Source: Cohnella baijiui
GTDB taxonomy: Bacteria > Bacillota > Bacilli > Paenibacillales > Paenibacillaceae
Length of the DNA: 64,000 nt
Assembly: GCF_020731285.1 (NCBI RefSeq)
Contig: NZ_JAJFOW010000017.1
Span: 1 to 64,000 of the forward strand
Reading direction: 5' to 3'
Shown here: positions 8,233-17,302 of the stretch, piece after piece
How the letters are laid out: the number at the start of each line of letters is the position of its first letter
Position numbering within the stretch: position 1 is the stretch's first letter
Notes under the pieces: generated by a model
Told to the model about the DNA's origin: nothing
The model's database searches: none
Seen by the model: the letters and a program-made list of their open reading frames with translations, nothing else
Position numbers and translations under genes: made by a program

Positions 8233-8825
8233 GTTCATTCGCGCAAGAGATCGAAGCGTATCTGCGAACGTACGAGGAATTGAAGAGCGCCATCAAGGGG
8301 CTGAACGAAGAGGAACTGCACTGGAAGCCGGCACCGTCCAAATGGAGCGTCACCGAGGTGCTCGCGCACCTCGTCGATCATGCGATCGTCATCTCCTTCC
8401 GCATTCGGGAGATTCTGTCCGGCTCCGAGACGCGGCTGCCCGCCTTTGCCCAAGACGCATGGATCGCGGGACAGCGGGCGAACGAGGCGGAGGCGGTGGA
8501 TGTGCTGGAGGCGTTCCACGCGCTGGTCGAGTACCATGCGCTGCTGTTGCGCCGGCTGTCCGACGCGGACTGGGACCGGTCGGCGGTCAACTTCAAGGGG
8601 GAGACTGTGACGCTGCTTCAAGTCGTTCGGGCGTTCGCGGCCCATGCGCACAATCATGTGGGGCAGATCGAACGGATCAAGGCGGCTGCCGGTACGGTCG
8701 GCAAAGGCTTCGGGAGTTGGAGTGCCGTCAGCTCCGGCCCCGGCAGTTCCAGCGGTTCCGGTGCGGGCGGCGCCGAATCGGTGGGCTCCGGCTCCGGCTT
8801 GGCCGCGCAAGAAGGGAGGGCTTGA
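8229..8825 (+). CDS. DinB family protein (four-helix-bundle, BstA/YfiT-like)
   Basis: A 198-residue protein of the DinB/YfiT superfamily. These are metal-binding four-helix bundles, several of which are bacillithiol S-transferases or thiol-dependent enzymes. The three-histidine metal site can be read as the first His in VLAHLVDHA (about residue 46-50) and AHAHNHVGQIE near residues 137-142. The region W-KPAPSKWSVTEVLAHL is a DinB hallmark. A Ser/Gly/Ala-rich low-complexity tail (about residues 160-198) is unusual for the family. The location between two monooxygenase genes suggests handling of a thiol intermediate. This gene has no equivalent in the B. subtilis ytmI operon as I know it. Confidence 0.75.
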   Translation: MSSFAQEIEAYLRTYEELKSAIKGLNEEELHWKPAPSKWSVTEVLAHLVDHAIVISFRIREILSGSETRLPAFAQDAWIAGQRANEAEAVDVLEAFHALVEYHALLLRRLSDADWDRSAVNFKGETVTLLQVVRAFAAHAHNHVGQIERIKAAAGTVGKGFGSWSAVSSGPGSSSGSGAGGAESVGSGSGLAAQEGRA

Positions 8826-8827
8826 CG

Positions 8828-9358
8828 ATGGCCGAATCGAAGCTCCGGATTCGGGATGCGGAGATGGCCGATCTCGAAGCCATCCGCCAAGTGCTGCTCT
8901 CGGCTTACGAGCAATATCGGCACGACCTCCCGGCGGAGCGTTGGAGCGAATATCGCGAGAACATCGCCCATGCCGTCGATAGGCCCGGGGCGACCGACTG
9001 GCTGGTCGCCGAACGGGAAGGGGCGATTGTCGGCAGCGCCACGCTGTTCGATTCCTCGTTGGCGGCGTACGGACGGGACCTCGGGATCGAGTCCCCGATC
9101 GTACGGCTGCTCGCCGTCGCGCCCGAGGCCCGGGGCCAAGGCGTGGCGACGGCGCTGCTCCGCGAATCGGCCAGGCGGGCGAAGCTCGCGGGCGCCGAGA
9201 CGCTCCATCTGCATACGTCGGACATGATGGCATCCGCCGTCCGCCTCTACGAGCGGCTCGGCTTCGAGCGCGCGACCGACAAGGATATCTGGAACGGCGA
9301 CACGCTGGTGAAGAGCTATCGGCTGCGCGTGTCGGAGACGGCGCTGTCGGAGTCGTAA
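8828..9358 (+). CDS. GNAT family N-acetyltransferase (YtmI/SnaA-like by context)
   Basis: An acetyltransferase of 176 residues whose start ATG at 8828 follows AAGGGAGGG with 8 nt spacing, two nucleotides after the DinB stop. Motif A is intact: IVRLLAVAPEARGQGVATALL (the R-G-Q-G-V-A loop binds acetyl-CoA), and motif B appears as LHLHTSDMMASAVRLYERLG. In the B. subtilis operon YtmI (SnaA) acetylates S-substituted cysteine before oxidation; the same function is inferred here only from position. The open frame extends far upstream in another gene, so the start was chosen by the ribosome binding site. Confidence 0.8.
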   Translation: MAESKLRIRDAEMADLEAIRQVLLSAYEQYRHDLPAERWSEYRENIAHAVDRPGATDWLVAEREGAIVGSATLFDSSLAAYGRDLGIESPIVRLLAVAPEARGQGVATALLRESARRAKLAGAETLHLHTSDMMASAVRLYERLGFERATDKDIWNGDTLVKSYRLRVSETALSES

Positions 9359-9547
9359 GACACGCGAGCGGTGAAGGCTGCCAGGTTCATGCGCTGCGTG
9401 GAGACGGCGATGGGGATAGGCAAGGGCGACAGCGTTGCCGGAGCCGCAGGCTGCAAAATGACGGAGTCAGTGGATTCTGAAGCCGTGTTAGCGGCGGCCG
9501 GGAGGCGTAAACGGCAGAATGATCGAATCACGAAGGAGGAGAATGAC

Positions 9548-10885
9548 ATGGCCAATCGGAAAAATTTGAAATTCGGCGCGATCATCCACGGGGTAGGCGG
9601 GAACATCTCGGCCTGGAGACATCCCGAGATTCCGGCGGACGCCAGCGTCAGCTTTCCCTTCTACGTGCAAGCCGCGCAGAAGGCGGAGGAAGGCTTGTTC
9701 GACCTGGTGTTCATCGCAGACGGCCTCTATATCAACGAGAAGTCGATCCCGCACTTCCTGAACCGCTTCGAGCCGATTACGATTCTGTCGGCGCTGGCGG
9801 CGGCGACGAGCAAGATCGGTCTCGTCGGCACGCTGTCCAGCTCGTACAGCGAGCCGTTCACGGTTGCGCGGCAGTTCGCCTCGCTCGATATGATCAGTGG
9901 CGGCCGCGCGGGATGGAACGTCGTCACGTCCCCGCTCGAAGGCTCCGCCCGCAACTATAGCAAGCCGGAGCATCCGAGCCATGACGAACGCTACCGGATC
10001 GCCGAAGAATATTTGCAGGTCGCCAAAGGGCTGTGGGATTCGTGGGAGGACGACGCGTTTGTGCGCGACAAGGCGTCCGGCGTCTTCTTCGATCCGGCCA
10101 AGATGCATCGGCTGAACCACAAAGGCCGCTACTTCTCCGTGGAAGGACCGCTGAACATCGCCAGATCGCGGCAGGGGCAGCCCGTCATTTTCCAGGCGGG
10201 CTCCTCGGAGAGCGGCAAGGACCTGGCGGCGAAGGAAGCGGACGCCGTGTTCACCGGGCAGGAGCTGATCGAGGACGCCAAGGCGTTCTACCGCGACGTA
10301 AAGGACCGGGCCGTCTCCTACGGACGCTCTCGTGACGATCTGGTCATCCTGCCGGGAATCGGCCCGATCATCGGCAGCACGGAGGAGGAGGCGGAGCGGA
10401 AGTACGAGGAGATCGCCGGCCTCGTGTCGATCGACAAGGCGCTCGATTATCTCGGCCGCTTTTTCGACCATCACGACTTCTCGCAATATCCGCTCGACGA
10501 GCCGTTCCCGGACATCGGGGATCTCGGCAGCAACAGCTTCCGCAGCGGCACGGACAAGATCAAGCAGACGGCCAAGGAGGAAGGGCTGACGCTCCGCCAA
10601 GTCGCGCTCCGTTCGGCGACGCCCCGGGGATCGTTCATCGGCACGCCCGAGAAGATCGCCGATCTCCTTCAGCGGTGGCATGAAGAAGAGGCGGCGGACG
10701 GCTTCATCATCCACTCGGCGTTCCCGAGCGGGCTGACCGACTTCGTCGAGCAGGTCGTGCCGATCCTGCAACGCCGAGGCATCTACCGGACGGCGTACGA
10801 GTCCGACACGTTGAGAGGCAACTTGGGCATCCCGATCCCGGCCAACCGGCACACGGTCGCCCGGTCGCAGGCTGCTGCGTTCTGA
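9548..10885 (+). CDS. NtaA/SnaA/DszA-family flavin monooxygenase (YtnJ-like)
   Basis: A flavin-dependent monooxygenase of 445 residues in the NtaA/SnaA/DszA/SoxA family, which uses FMNH2 supplied by a reductase. Diagnostic stretches are KFGAIIHGVGGNISAWRHPE at the start, LFDLVFIADGLYI, EPITILSALAAATSKIGLVG, DMISGGRAGWNVVTSP and QPVIFQAGSSESGKDLAAKE. The ATG at 9548 is preceded by AAGGAGGAG. About 190 nt separate it from the GNAT gene, without a clear promoter, so it is probably the operon's last gene. B. subtilis YtnJ (CmoJ) is the likely counterpart; N-acetyl-S-(2-succino)cysteine is the known type of substrate for that pathway, not proven here. Confidence 0.85.
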   Translation: MANRKNLKFGAIIHGVGGNISAWRHPEIPADASVSFPFYVQAAQKAEEGLFDLVFIADGLYINEKSIPHFLNRFEPITILSALAAATSKIGLVGTLSSSYSEPFTVARQFASLDMISGGRAGWNVVTSPLEGSARNYSKPEHPSHDERYRIAEEYLQVAKGLWDSWEDDAFVRDKASGVFFDPAKMHRLNHKGRYFSVEGPLNIARSRQGQPVIFQAGSSESGKDLAAKEADAVFTGQELIEDAKAFYRDVKDRAVSYGRSRDDLVILPGIGPIIGSTEEEAERKYEEIAGLVSIDKALDYLGRFFDHHDFSQYPLDEPFPDIGDLGSNSFRSGTDKIKQTAKEEGLTLRQVALRSATPRGSFIGTPEKIADLLQRWHEEEAADGFIIHSAFPSGLTDFVEQVVPILQRRGIYRTAYESDTLRGNLGIPIPANRHTVARSQAAAF

Positions 10886-10912
10886 CCGGCACACGAAATC
10901 GATCGATAAATA

Positions 10913-10955
10913 GGGAGATTCTCGTCTTCGTTTTGAAGAAGAGAGGTCTCCTTTT
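10913..10955 (+). terminator. Terminator of the sulfur operon
   Basis: Imperfect stem: GGGAGA (10913) pairs with TCTCC and CTCGTCTTC with GAAGAAGAG across a short GTTTT loop, followed by CTTTTTC. It closes the operon 28 nt after the last gene. Confidence 0.65.
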
Positions 10956-11085
10956 TCATTTGCGGATCGGCAAGCAGAAGTTGCTCATCCCGCAGTTGGA
11001 TTCCCCGCGAGATGCTGCGGTGGGCGCCTGCCGCCGGCGTCTCGCCGGCGCGAAAAAGAGGAGCGCTTAAACTGCGCTCCATCGG

Positions 11086-11391
11086 TCAGAGCTTTTCCCG
11101 GCTGACGCGAGAGATTCGGGCCGCTTCGTTAAAAAAGGAGGGGGCTTGGCTGTTGGGAGACCGGCGCACGCGGGGGGACAGCTCGGGCGGCAGCAGGTGC
11201 GCGCTTCCCGTCATTTCGGCCAAGGTTCGCATCAGCTTGACGGTTTCCTCCTGCAATCGCCCGACAGCCGACAGCGGACGCGGGCCGAGCGCCCGGCCGG
11301 CCTCGGCCAAGAGCCGTATGCCTTCCAGCGCCTCGTGAAAAGGAGCCAAATAGGCGTTCGCGAAGACGTCCCGTTTGTCATCCGTCCGCAT
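11086..11391 (-). CDS. Small hypothetical protein
   Basis: A 101-residue protein I do not recognise. It is mostly amphipathic helix (FHEALEGIRLLAEAGRAL, VGRLQEETVKLMRTLAEM) with a basic, Pro/Ser-containing C-terminus. It overlaps the 3' end of the upstream gene by 14 nt, indicating translational coupling. The plan, short helices without cofactor motifs, is similar to its neighbour, so the two may act together. No signal peptide or membrane segment is visible. Confidence 0.55.
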   Translation of the reverse strand: MRTDDKRDVFANAYLAPFHEALEGIRLLAEAGRALGPRPLSAVGRLQEETVKLMRTLAEMTGSAHLLPPELSPRVRRSPNSQAPSFFNEAARISRVSREKL

Positions 11392-11740
11392 CGCAGCGCT
11401 CCTGTTCGGCCAGCAGCGACTGCGCGCTTTCGACGGTGTGCAGCAGGAGCCTCTGGATATCGGCCAGCGACTCGATCATGCGCGTGACGCTGGTCTGGAA
11501 ATCATGGATCTGCTGATGGGACGGCGAGGTGGGAAAATCGCCGCCGGGACCTGCGAATGCCCGTATTTTCATCGCCTCGGCTTGGAGGAGACAGGAAATG
11601 GCCGTCTCCTGGCTGGCGACCGCCGTCAGCATGTCATGAAGCACATCCGAACGGGTCGCCTTTCGAACGCCCGGGGCCGACAGCTTGTACGGCGGCGCGG
11701 CATGTTCGCCTGGACCGGGGGCGGCTTCAAGAGGGGCCAT
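11378..11740 (-). CDS. Small hypothetical protein, spore-surface-like N-terminal helix
   Basis: A 120-residue protein. The central segment LHDMLTAVASQETAISCLLQ and AEAMKIRAFAG resembles the short helix found at the N-terminus of Bacillales collagen-like or spore-surface proteins (ALEEAALANIINAEGEKIQ-type). The resemblance is by eye and weak. The ATG follows AGGTGAG. A second helix (HDFQTSVTRMIESLADIQRL) follows. It is cotranscribed with the 101-residue gene. A role in the spore coat is only a guess. Confidence 0.55.
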   Translation of the reverse strand: MAPLEAAPGPGEHAAPPYKLSAPGVRKATRSDVLHDMLTAVASQETAISCLLQAEAMKIRAFAGPGGDFPTSPSHQQIHDFQTSVTRMIESLADIQRLLLHTVESAQSLLAEQERCDADG

Positions 11741-11884
11741 GCGCTCTCACCTGCCTCGGTGGGGTGCTCATGCGCGTCTATTCTTCGCCATCTTCGACCG
11801 CGCATTCAGAATATCGTATGCGCGCACGCCGGGGTTCATGTGCGAATATGCGAGCGTAGGAGAAGACCGGGACGGCGACAAGCC

Positions 11885-11924
11885 GCCGCGGCCGAGGTGA
11901 TGATTCTCCATCTCCGGCCGCGGC
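11885..11924 (-). terminator. GC-rich inverted repeat downstream of the helicase gene
   Basis: GCCGCGGCCG (11885-11894) and CGGCCGCGGC (11915-11924) form a perfect 10-bp stem with a 20-nt loop, just past the helicase stop codon. There is no uridine tract, so termination is plausible but not certain. Confidence 0.4.
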
Positions 11925-11932
11925 TCGTCGAT

Positions 11933-14900
11933 TTAGATCATTAACAATTCGCGGATTTCCTCTTCGGTAATCGAAGACAAGGCTTCCTCGCCCGGCTGGA
12001 TGACTTCGGCGATGAGGTCTTTTTTGCGCTGCTGCAGCTCGTACATCTTCTCCTCGATCGTCCCCTCCGTGACGAGGCGGATGACCTGGACGACTTTCTT
12101 CTGGCCGATGCGATGCGCCCGGTCGGCCGCCTGCTGCTCGACTGCGGGGTTCCACCACAGATCGTACAGGATGACCGTATCGGCTCCCGTCAGGTTCAGC
12201 CCTGTACCCCCCGCGCGCAGCGAGATGAGGAAGATGTCGTTCTCTCCCTCGTTGAAGCGGCGGCACAGCTCGACGCGCTCCTGCGGAGGCGTCGATCCGT
12301 CGAGATAGAAGCACGAGAGGCCGCGCAAGGAAAGCTCCTCGCGGATGATCGCCAGCATCGAGGTGAACTGGGAGAAGATGAGCATGCGCTTGCCGCCGCT
12401 TAGCGCCTCGTCGACGATCTCGAGCAGTTGCTCCATCTTGCCCGAGTCTCCTTCGTATTGCTCCACGAACAGCGACGGATGGCAGCAGAGCTGGCGCAGG
12501 CGGGTCAGGCCGGCCAAAATGCGCATGCGGCTTTTCTGGAAGCCTTCCTCGCGCAGATGAAGCACCGTCTCCGCCTGCAGCTTCGCCAGATAGGCGACGT
12601 ACAGCTTCTTCTGCTCGTCGGTCAGCTCGGAATGCTGCAGCGTCTCGATCTTGTCGGGCAGCTCCTTGAGCACGTCGCTCTTCATCCTGCGGAGGATAAA
12701 GGGACGGGCCCGCCTGGCGATCGTCTCGCGGGACAAATCCGCGAACGCCTTGCGGCCGCCGAACAGATCGGGAAAGACGGCATCGAAGAGCGACCACAGC
12801 TCTTCGAGCGAATTCTCGATCGGCGTGCCGGTCAGCGCGAAACGGTAGCCGGCGCGGATGCCCTTGACCGCGTGGGCGGTCTGCGTCGCGTGGTTCTTGA
12901 TCGCCTGAGCCTCGTCGAGGAACAGCGAATGGAAACGCTGATCCGCATACAGCTCCATGTCCCGGCGCAGCAGCGGATAAGAGGTGATGACCACGTCGAC
13001 GCGATCCAGCTCGCCGAGCATGTCGCTGCGCTCCTGCTTGGCGCCGGCGGCGAGCCGCACATTCAGCTCGGGCGCGAAGCGGGCGATTTCGTTGCGCCAG
13101 TTGTAAATGAGAGACGCCGGCGAGACGATGAGCACGGGGAGACCCGACTCCCGCAGCTCATGCTGTACGGAGACGATGAACGCGATGCTCTGCAGCGTCT
13201 TGCCGAGGCCCATGTCGTCGGCGAGAATGCCGCCGAAGTGGTAGTGGGCGAGCGTCTTCATCCATTGATATCCGTACTTTTGATAGTCTCGCAGAATGCC
13301 GGACAGCGCCTGCGGCACCTCGAACTCGAGGTTGTCGGGGTTTTTCATGTTGTCCAGCAGCTGGCGCAGCGAGCGGCCGAGCTTGACGCTGGGACCGCGG
13401 ACGTCGGTGTCCATGAGCTGAAGGCCGCGGACGACGGACAAATCGAGGCGCGCGCCCTTGATCTCCTGCTTGCGGACGCCCATCTCGTCCATCAGGCGCG
13501 AGATTTCGAGAAAACCGCTGTCCTCGAGCGACAGATACGCTCCGCTGGACAGGCGGTAATACGGCTTCTTCTCGACGAGATTGCGCAGAATATGGCGGAT
13601 CTCCTCGTCGTCGATGCCGTCGATATCGAACCGCACCTCCAACCATCGCGTGTGCGAGTCGATGTCGATCGACATCTTCGGCTGGGGAGGCGTCGACTGG
13701 ATCATCGTCCGCAGCGCGCCGGTGGCGTTCACCTCGGCGAGCCGCTCCAGCTGCGGGAGGAGCCGATACTGGAAGCGGTAGATTTCCTCGTCGTCGTCCA
13801 GATACAGCTCGCTGCCGTTGTACTTGAAGTCGGCGCGTTCGATGAGGCTCATGATCCGGCTCTCGCGCTCGATGTCGCGCAGCAGGATGCGGTCCGTGCC
13901 CGTCTTGCGCAGCGCTCCGTCCGCCTTCAGCGCGTCGATCTCGATGTCGTCGTACCGATAGGTCAACCGGGCAAGCAGGCGATCGTTCACCCAGTCGAGG
14001 TCGAGCTTCGCCTGCATGCGGGGGCTGACGATCCGGTCCGAGATATGCCGGGCGATGCCGACCTCGCCGATGCGCTTCAGGCCCGGGATGACGCGGTCCA
14101 TGAACGGTTCCATCTGGGCGGGGGAGATGAGCACCTGCTTCGCCGGCTTGTAGGCGAACATGCGCTTCAGCTCCTCGATCCGGCGGATCGAACCGTCGTC
14201 GACCTCGTGAAGCTTGCCTTCCGCGGCGACATAGCCGTAGTTTTCCAGAACGAGCAGCTTCTCCAGGCCCAGGATGTCGAGCTGGTAGCCGTCCATTTCG
14301 GGCGCACGATCCAGCTCGAAATGCAGGGGCGGCGGTTCGTCCGTCACCGTGATGCGTTCGGCGGTGCGCATGCCCTGTTCGAACCGGACGTCGGCTTCCG
14401 CGAACAGCGGAAGCAGCTCCTTCCATGCGAGCGGCGGCAGGATGAGAAGGCGGTCCTGCTGCAGCGAGAAGCTGCCCGGCGGGGTGCGGAAGGCGTCGCG
14501 GTACGTCGACTCGCTGCGCGCGATATCGATGAGCTTGGTCAGGATGGCGCGGTCCGCCGGCTTGAAGCGGTGGAGAAGCGGGTCGTAGGTGAAGTGCTTG
14601 GCGAAGACGAAGGGCTGCCGATGCTCGATGCGGCCAAGCACCTCCTTGATTTTCTGGACGACGTAAAGACGCCGGGGACCGAGCTTCATTTCGATCGCCA
14701 GCAGCGGCGAGCGGCTGTACTCGGAAACGGCTTTGCAAGTAAACTCCACGTCGAGCTCGGAGGCGACTTCCGCGGGGTCGGCATCGGCGTCCTCTTGAAC
14801 GATCGGCGCTCCCGCGCCGCCGTCGAACAGCGAGATCAGTCCCTTGGTGAACAAGATGTCGCGGGCGGGAATGAGCGGCGTCGGCGCCGGCTCGGCCCGC

Positions 14901-15223
14901 CGCGGCGCGTCCTGCGCCGATGCGGGCATCGGCTCGGGCTGCTGGGCGGCATGGAGATGAATCAGGACGGCGGCGATATGCTTGCAATAATATTGGGTAT
15001 GAACGACGGGGCAGTCGCATCGCGCGTCGACGACGCCCGAATCGTCCATCAGGATGCGTACGGCGTAGCGTTGGCTCCCCCAAACGTAAGCGTCGTAACG
15101 GCGTTCGGCCGGATTGTAGTCAACCTCCATGACGCGGTTCGCTTCCTCGTATTTGAGGCCGCGCTCAAAGGACGTTTGACCGCACAGCAGCTTGATCTGT
15201 TGAAGGGACAGCTTGTGGCTCAT
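11933..15223 (-). CDS. SNF2/SWI2-family DEAD-like helicase with SWIM zinc finger
   Basis: A 1096-residue ATP-dependent DNA translocase of the Snf2 family, a type usually annotated as bacterial HepA/RapA-like. Near the N-terminus is a SWIM zinc finger with C69, C71, C80 and H82 (CDCP...YYCKH). A long middle domain follows. The C-terminal half carries both RecA-like lobes: motif I DDMGLGKT (near residue 669), DEAQ (near 768), ALTGTPIENS, LIFSQF, LDGSTPPQER and RAGGTGLNLTGA through AADRAHRIGQKK. All motifs are intact, so it should be active. Its start has a GGAAGG-type site. Bacterial members are chromosomal housekeeping genes in Bacillales (YwqA-like); function is thought to involve transcription or repair. 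Confidence 0.9.
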   Translation of the reverse strand: MSHKLSLQQIKLLCGQTSFERGLKYEEANRVMEVDYNPAERRYDAYVWGSQRYAVRILMDDSGVVDARCDCPVVHTQYYCKHIAAVLIHLHAAQQPEPMPASAQDAPRRAEPAPTPLIPARDILFTKGLISLFDGGAGAPIVQEDADADPAEVASELDVEFTCKAVSEYSRSPLLAIEMKLGPRRLYVVQKIKEVLGRIEHRQPFVFAKHFTYDPLLHRFKPADRAILTKLIDIARSESTYRDAFRTPPGSFSLQQDRLLILPPLAWKELLPLFAEADVRFEQGMRTAERITVTDEPPPLHFELDRAPEMDGYQLDILGLEKLLVLENYGYVAAEGKLHEVDDGSIRRIEELKRMFAYKPAKQVLISPAQMEPFMDRVIPGLKRIGEVGIARHISDRIVSPRMQAKLDLDWVNDRLLARLTYRYDDIEIDALKADGALRKTGTDRILLRDIERESRIMSLIERADFKYNGSELYLDDDEEIYRFQYRLLPQLERLAEVNATGALRTMIQSTPPQPKMSIDIDSHTRWLEVRFDIDGIDDEEIRHILRNLVEKKPYYRLSSGAYLSLEDSGFLEISRLMDEMGVRKQEIKGARLDLSVVRGLQLMDTDVRGPSVKLGRSLRQLLDNMKNPDNLEFEVPQALSGILRDYQKYGYQWMKTLAHYHFGGILADDMGLGKTLQSIAFIVSVQHELRESGLPVLIVSPASLIYNWRNEIARFAPELNVRLAAGAKQERSDMLGELDRVDVVITSYPLLRRDMELYADQRFHSLFLDEAQAIKNHATQTAHAVKGIRAGYRFALTGTPIENSLEELWSLFDAVFPDLFGGRKAFADLSRETIARRARPFILRRMKSDVLKELPDKIETLQHSELTDEQKKLYVAYLAKLQAETVLHLREEGFQKSRMRILAGLTRLRQLCCHPSLFVEQYEGDSGKMEQLLEIVDEALSGGKRMLIFSQFTSMLAIIREELSLRGLSCFYLDGSTPPQERVELCRRFNEGENDIFLISLRAGGTGLNLTGADTVILYDLWWNPAVEQQAADRAHRIGQKKVVQVIRLVTEGTIEEKMYELQQRKKDLIAEVIQPGEEALSSITEEEIRELLMI

Positions 15224-15473
15224 GAGAGGCTTCCTTCCCCGCCTGATACCAGCGTACTTGTTAATATTTCATTATACCACAGCGCGATTCAAGTAAACGA
15301 TTGCCCTTTCGGCAGCGTCCGCGTTCGCTCGAAGCGCCTATTCGCGAACGGCATGACTGTCGCGCGTGACCGGTATGACGGCAACGCATGACCGGCGTAA
15401 CTGGTCATATGATCGCTCGCCGCCCTACAATCGGGAAGATGATCGATCGGATCGAGAAGGGAAGGGGAAAGGA

Positions 15474-16715
15474 ATGAAAAAGGAATACGACGTGATCGTC
15501 GTTGGCGCACGGGTAGCCGGTTCCTCGCTGGCTTGCGCCTTGTCGGAGGCGGGATACGAGGTGCTGCTCGCCGATCGGGGGAGCTTCCCGAGCGATACGC
15601 TCTCCACGCACAACATGTACGGGAATTCGCTGGCTATGCTAAAGGAAATGGGCGTATACGACCGCTTGAGGGATACCGGGACGCCGGTATTCCGCCGGGC
15701 GCGGCTCGACTTCGACGGAGCGGTTCTCGACGGACGCTTTCCCGGAGACGAAGCCGAGTCGGAATGTCTCTGCGTGAAGCGGGTTTACTTCGACGGCATC
15801 CTGTTCGATCGGGCGAAGGCCCAGCCGGGCGTCGCGACGCTCGAGGGATTTCGCGTAATCGGGCTGTTGCGGGACGGCGGCCGCGTCGTCGGCGTGACCG
15901 GCCGTCACCGGGACGGGACCGCGGCCAGCTACGGCGCGAAACTCGTCGTAGGAGCGGACGGACGCCTCTCCTCCGTCCGTTCCCTCGCGGGCAGCCGCAG
16001 GCTGCGCGCCGTTCCGACGGACTTCGCCTCCTATGTGGCCTACGTAGACGGCTTCGCGCAGGAGGGAGAGATCCATGTCGAGTTCTACAAGGCGAAGGAC
16101 AAATGGGCGATCGCCTTCCCGACGAGCGACGGGCAGTTCGTCATCGGCTTCATGTATCCGCTGGACGACGAGGTCTGGATGCGGCGCTTCGTCGCCGACC
16201 CCGAGGCCGGCATCCGCAAGCTCGCCGAGGAGGGCTTCGGACACACGACGTTGCCCGAGCGGCTCCGAAAAGCGCGCATCGGCGGGCCGATCCGCGGGCT
16301 GCACGGGTACGACAACGACTGGCACGACGGCATGGGACCCGGCTGGGCGCTCGTTGGCGACGCGCTGACGTTTAAGGACCCGACGATCGGCCAAGGCATG
16401 CACGACGCGCTCTTCGGCGCGCGTACGCTTGCCGCGATCCTGGCGGAGCACGGGCGGGATTGGGACGGCAACTGGGAGGAGATGGGGCAAGCTTATCGGC
16501 AGATCATGGAAAAGAAGCTGCTGTCCCGCTTCCAGATGGGCTGCCAGTTGACGCGCAACGTGCCGACGCCGCCGGAGACGACGGCCGTTTACCGGATGAT
16601 CGGCGCGGACGCGCAGGCGACCAGCACGTTTTTCGGGATGTACAATTACAAGCGCGAGCCGGAAGATCTCGAACCCGAGATCCGGCGCCTGCTCGGCGGG
16701 CGTACCGCCGGATAA
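15474..16715 (+). CDS. FAD-dependent monooxygenase (PHBH-type)
   Basis: A flavoprotein hydroxylase-like oxidoreductase of 413 residues. The N-terminal dinucleotide-binding motif VIVVGARVAGSSLACALSEAG (G-x-x-x-x-G variant of GxGxxG) is followed by FPSDTLSTHNMYG, which is common in small FAD monooxygenases and geranylgeranyl-reductase-like enzymes. The second FAD motif appears as ALVGDALTFKDPTIGQGMHD. The start ATG at 15474 follows AAGGGGAAAGG. It forms a single-gene unit ending at a strong terminator. The substrate is unknown; FAD use is well supported, hydroxylation is inferred from family. Confidence 0.85.
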   Translation: MKKEYDVIVVGARVAGSSLACALSEAGYEVLLADRGSFPSDTLSTHNMYGNSLAMLKEMGVYDRLRDTGTPVFRRARLDFDGAVLDGRFPGDEAESECLCVKRVYFDGILFDRAKAQPGVATLEGFRVIGLLRDGGRVVGVTGRHRDGTAASYGAKLVVGADGRLSSVRSLAGSRRLRAVPTDFASYVAYVDGFAQEGEIHVEFYKAKDKWAIAFPTSDGQFVIGFMYPLDDEVWMRRFVADPEAGIRKLAEEGFGHTTLPERLRKARIGGPIRGLHGYDNDWHDGMGPGWALVGDALTFKDPTIGQGMHDALFGARTLAAILAEHGRDWDGNWEEMGQAYRQIMEKKLLSRFQMGCQLTRNVPTPPETTAVYRMIGADAQATSTFFGMYNYKREPEDLEPEIRRLLGGRTAG

Positions 16716-16735
16716 CCGCGGCCGGCGATCGCGCG

Positions 16736-16784
16736 AAGAGGGGCTGTCCTCCAGGTCTAGACGACCTGTAGGGCAGCCCCTCTT
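16736..16784. terminator. Strong rho-independent terminator
   Basis: An imperfect but very long stem: AAGAGGGGCTG (16736 on) pairs with CAGCCCCTCTT (ending 16784), with an inner CAGGTC/GACCTG closing around a 5-nt TAGAC loop. It separates the monooxygenase gene from the convergent small gene at 16831 and could stop both. Confidence 0.75.
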
Positions 16785-16830
16785 GCCATGAGGGAGGCGC
16801 GTGCGCGCGAGCTTCAGGTATTTGGGCGGG

Positions 16831-17133
16831 CTAGGCTTGCTCCCGCAGACCTACGACGTGCACGAGCTGAGGCGTCGACATGACCTTGATCACGTGGTGC
16901 GCCTTGTCGTATTCGACTTTGCCGGAGCCGGCTTCGGCGGCCGGGGAAGATCCGAGCACGTAGAAGAGATCGTCGGCGAGCGTGCGGATACAGACATCGC
17001 GCTCCGCGGGCTGCAGTTCGTCCCATTCTTCCGCGCTCATCTCGAACGTTTCGTAGCAGTCGGGGATCGTCGCGAGCGCGCCGGACAATTCGTCCAAAAT
17101 CTTGTCGTAAGGCCTTGTATAGCGGATCGCCAT
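16831..17133 (-). CDS. Small hypothetical protein
   Basis: A 100-residue acidic protein I cannot assign. It begins MAIRYTRPYDKILDELSGAL and contains an IPDCYETFEMSAEEWDELQP segment with two Trp/Glu-rich helices and then a beta-rich KVEYDKAHHVIKVMST tail. The start is supported by AAGGAAGTGAG upstream of the ATG at 17133. It stands alone on the minus strand, divergent from the LTA-synthase-like gene. Its codon pattern matches that of its neighbours, which supports a real gene. Confidence 0.65.
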   Translation of the reverse strand: MAIRYTRPYDKILDELSGALATIPDCYETFEMSAEEWDELQPAERDVCIRTLADDLFYVLGSSPAAEAGSGKVEYDKAHHVIKVMSTPQLVHVVGLREQA

Positions 17134-17221
17134 ATCGCTCTCACTTCCTTTCGAGTCGTCCTCATTATAACTTATTTAGAGAAACTTAAGGTGTGCCAAC
17201 GGTGCCAATTGTTTGTATCGC

Positions 17222-17250
17222 TTTCTTTCGCAGGGCCAAAAGACTATAAT
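17222..17250 (+). promoter_or_regulatory. Possible promoter of the LTA-synthase-like gene
   Basis: TATAAT at 17245-17250 is a perfect -10. A weak -35-like TTTCTT lies 17 nt upstream (17222-17227). The element sits 52 nt before the ATG. The poor -35 leaves open an extended or regulated promoter. Confidence 0.45.
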
Positions 17251-17302
17251 GAATACGCTGATTTGAACTGCAAGTTGCAAGATCGTTAGGGGTTGGATTC
17301 GG

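Noticed and set aside
12428..15391. A very long plus-strand open frame (about 987 codons) opposite the SNF2 helicase gene
   Set aside because: It is a mirror of the helicase codon pattern in GC-rich DNA; its translation is Arg/Leu/Asp/His-rich with no domain, and the minus-strand frame has all helicase motifs.
16736..16784. Possible riboswitch or structured RNA
   Set aside because: The structure is a simple long hairpin between convergent genes, best explained as a terminator.
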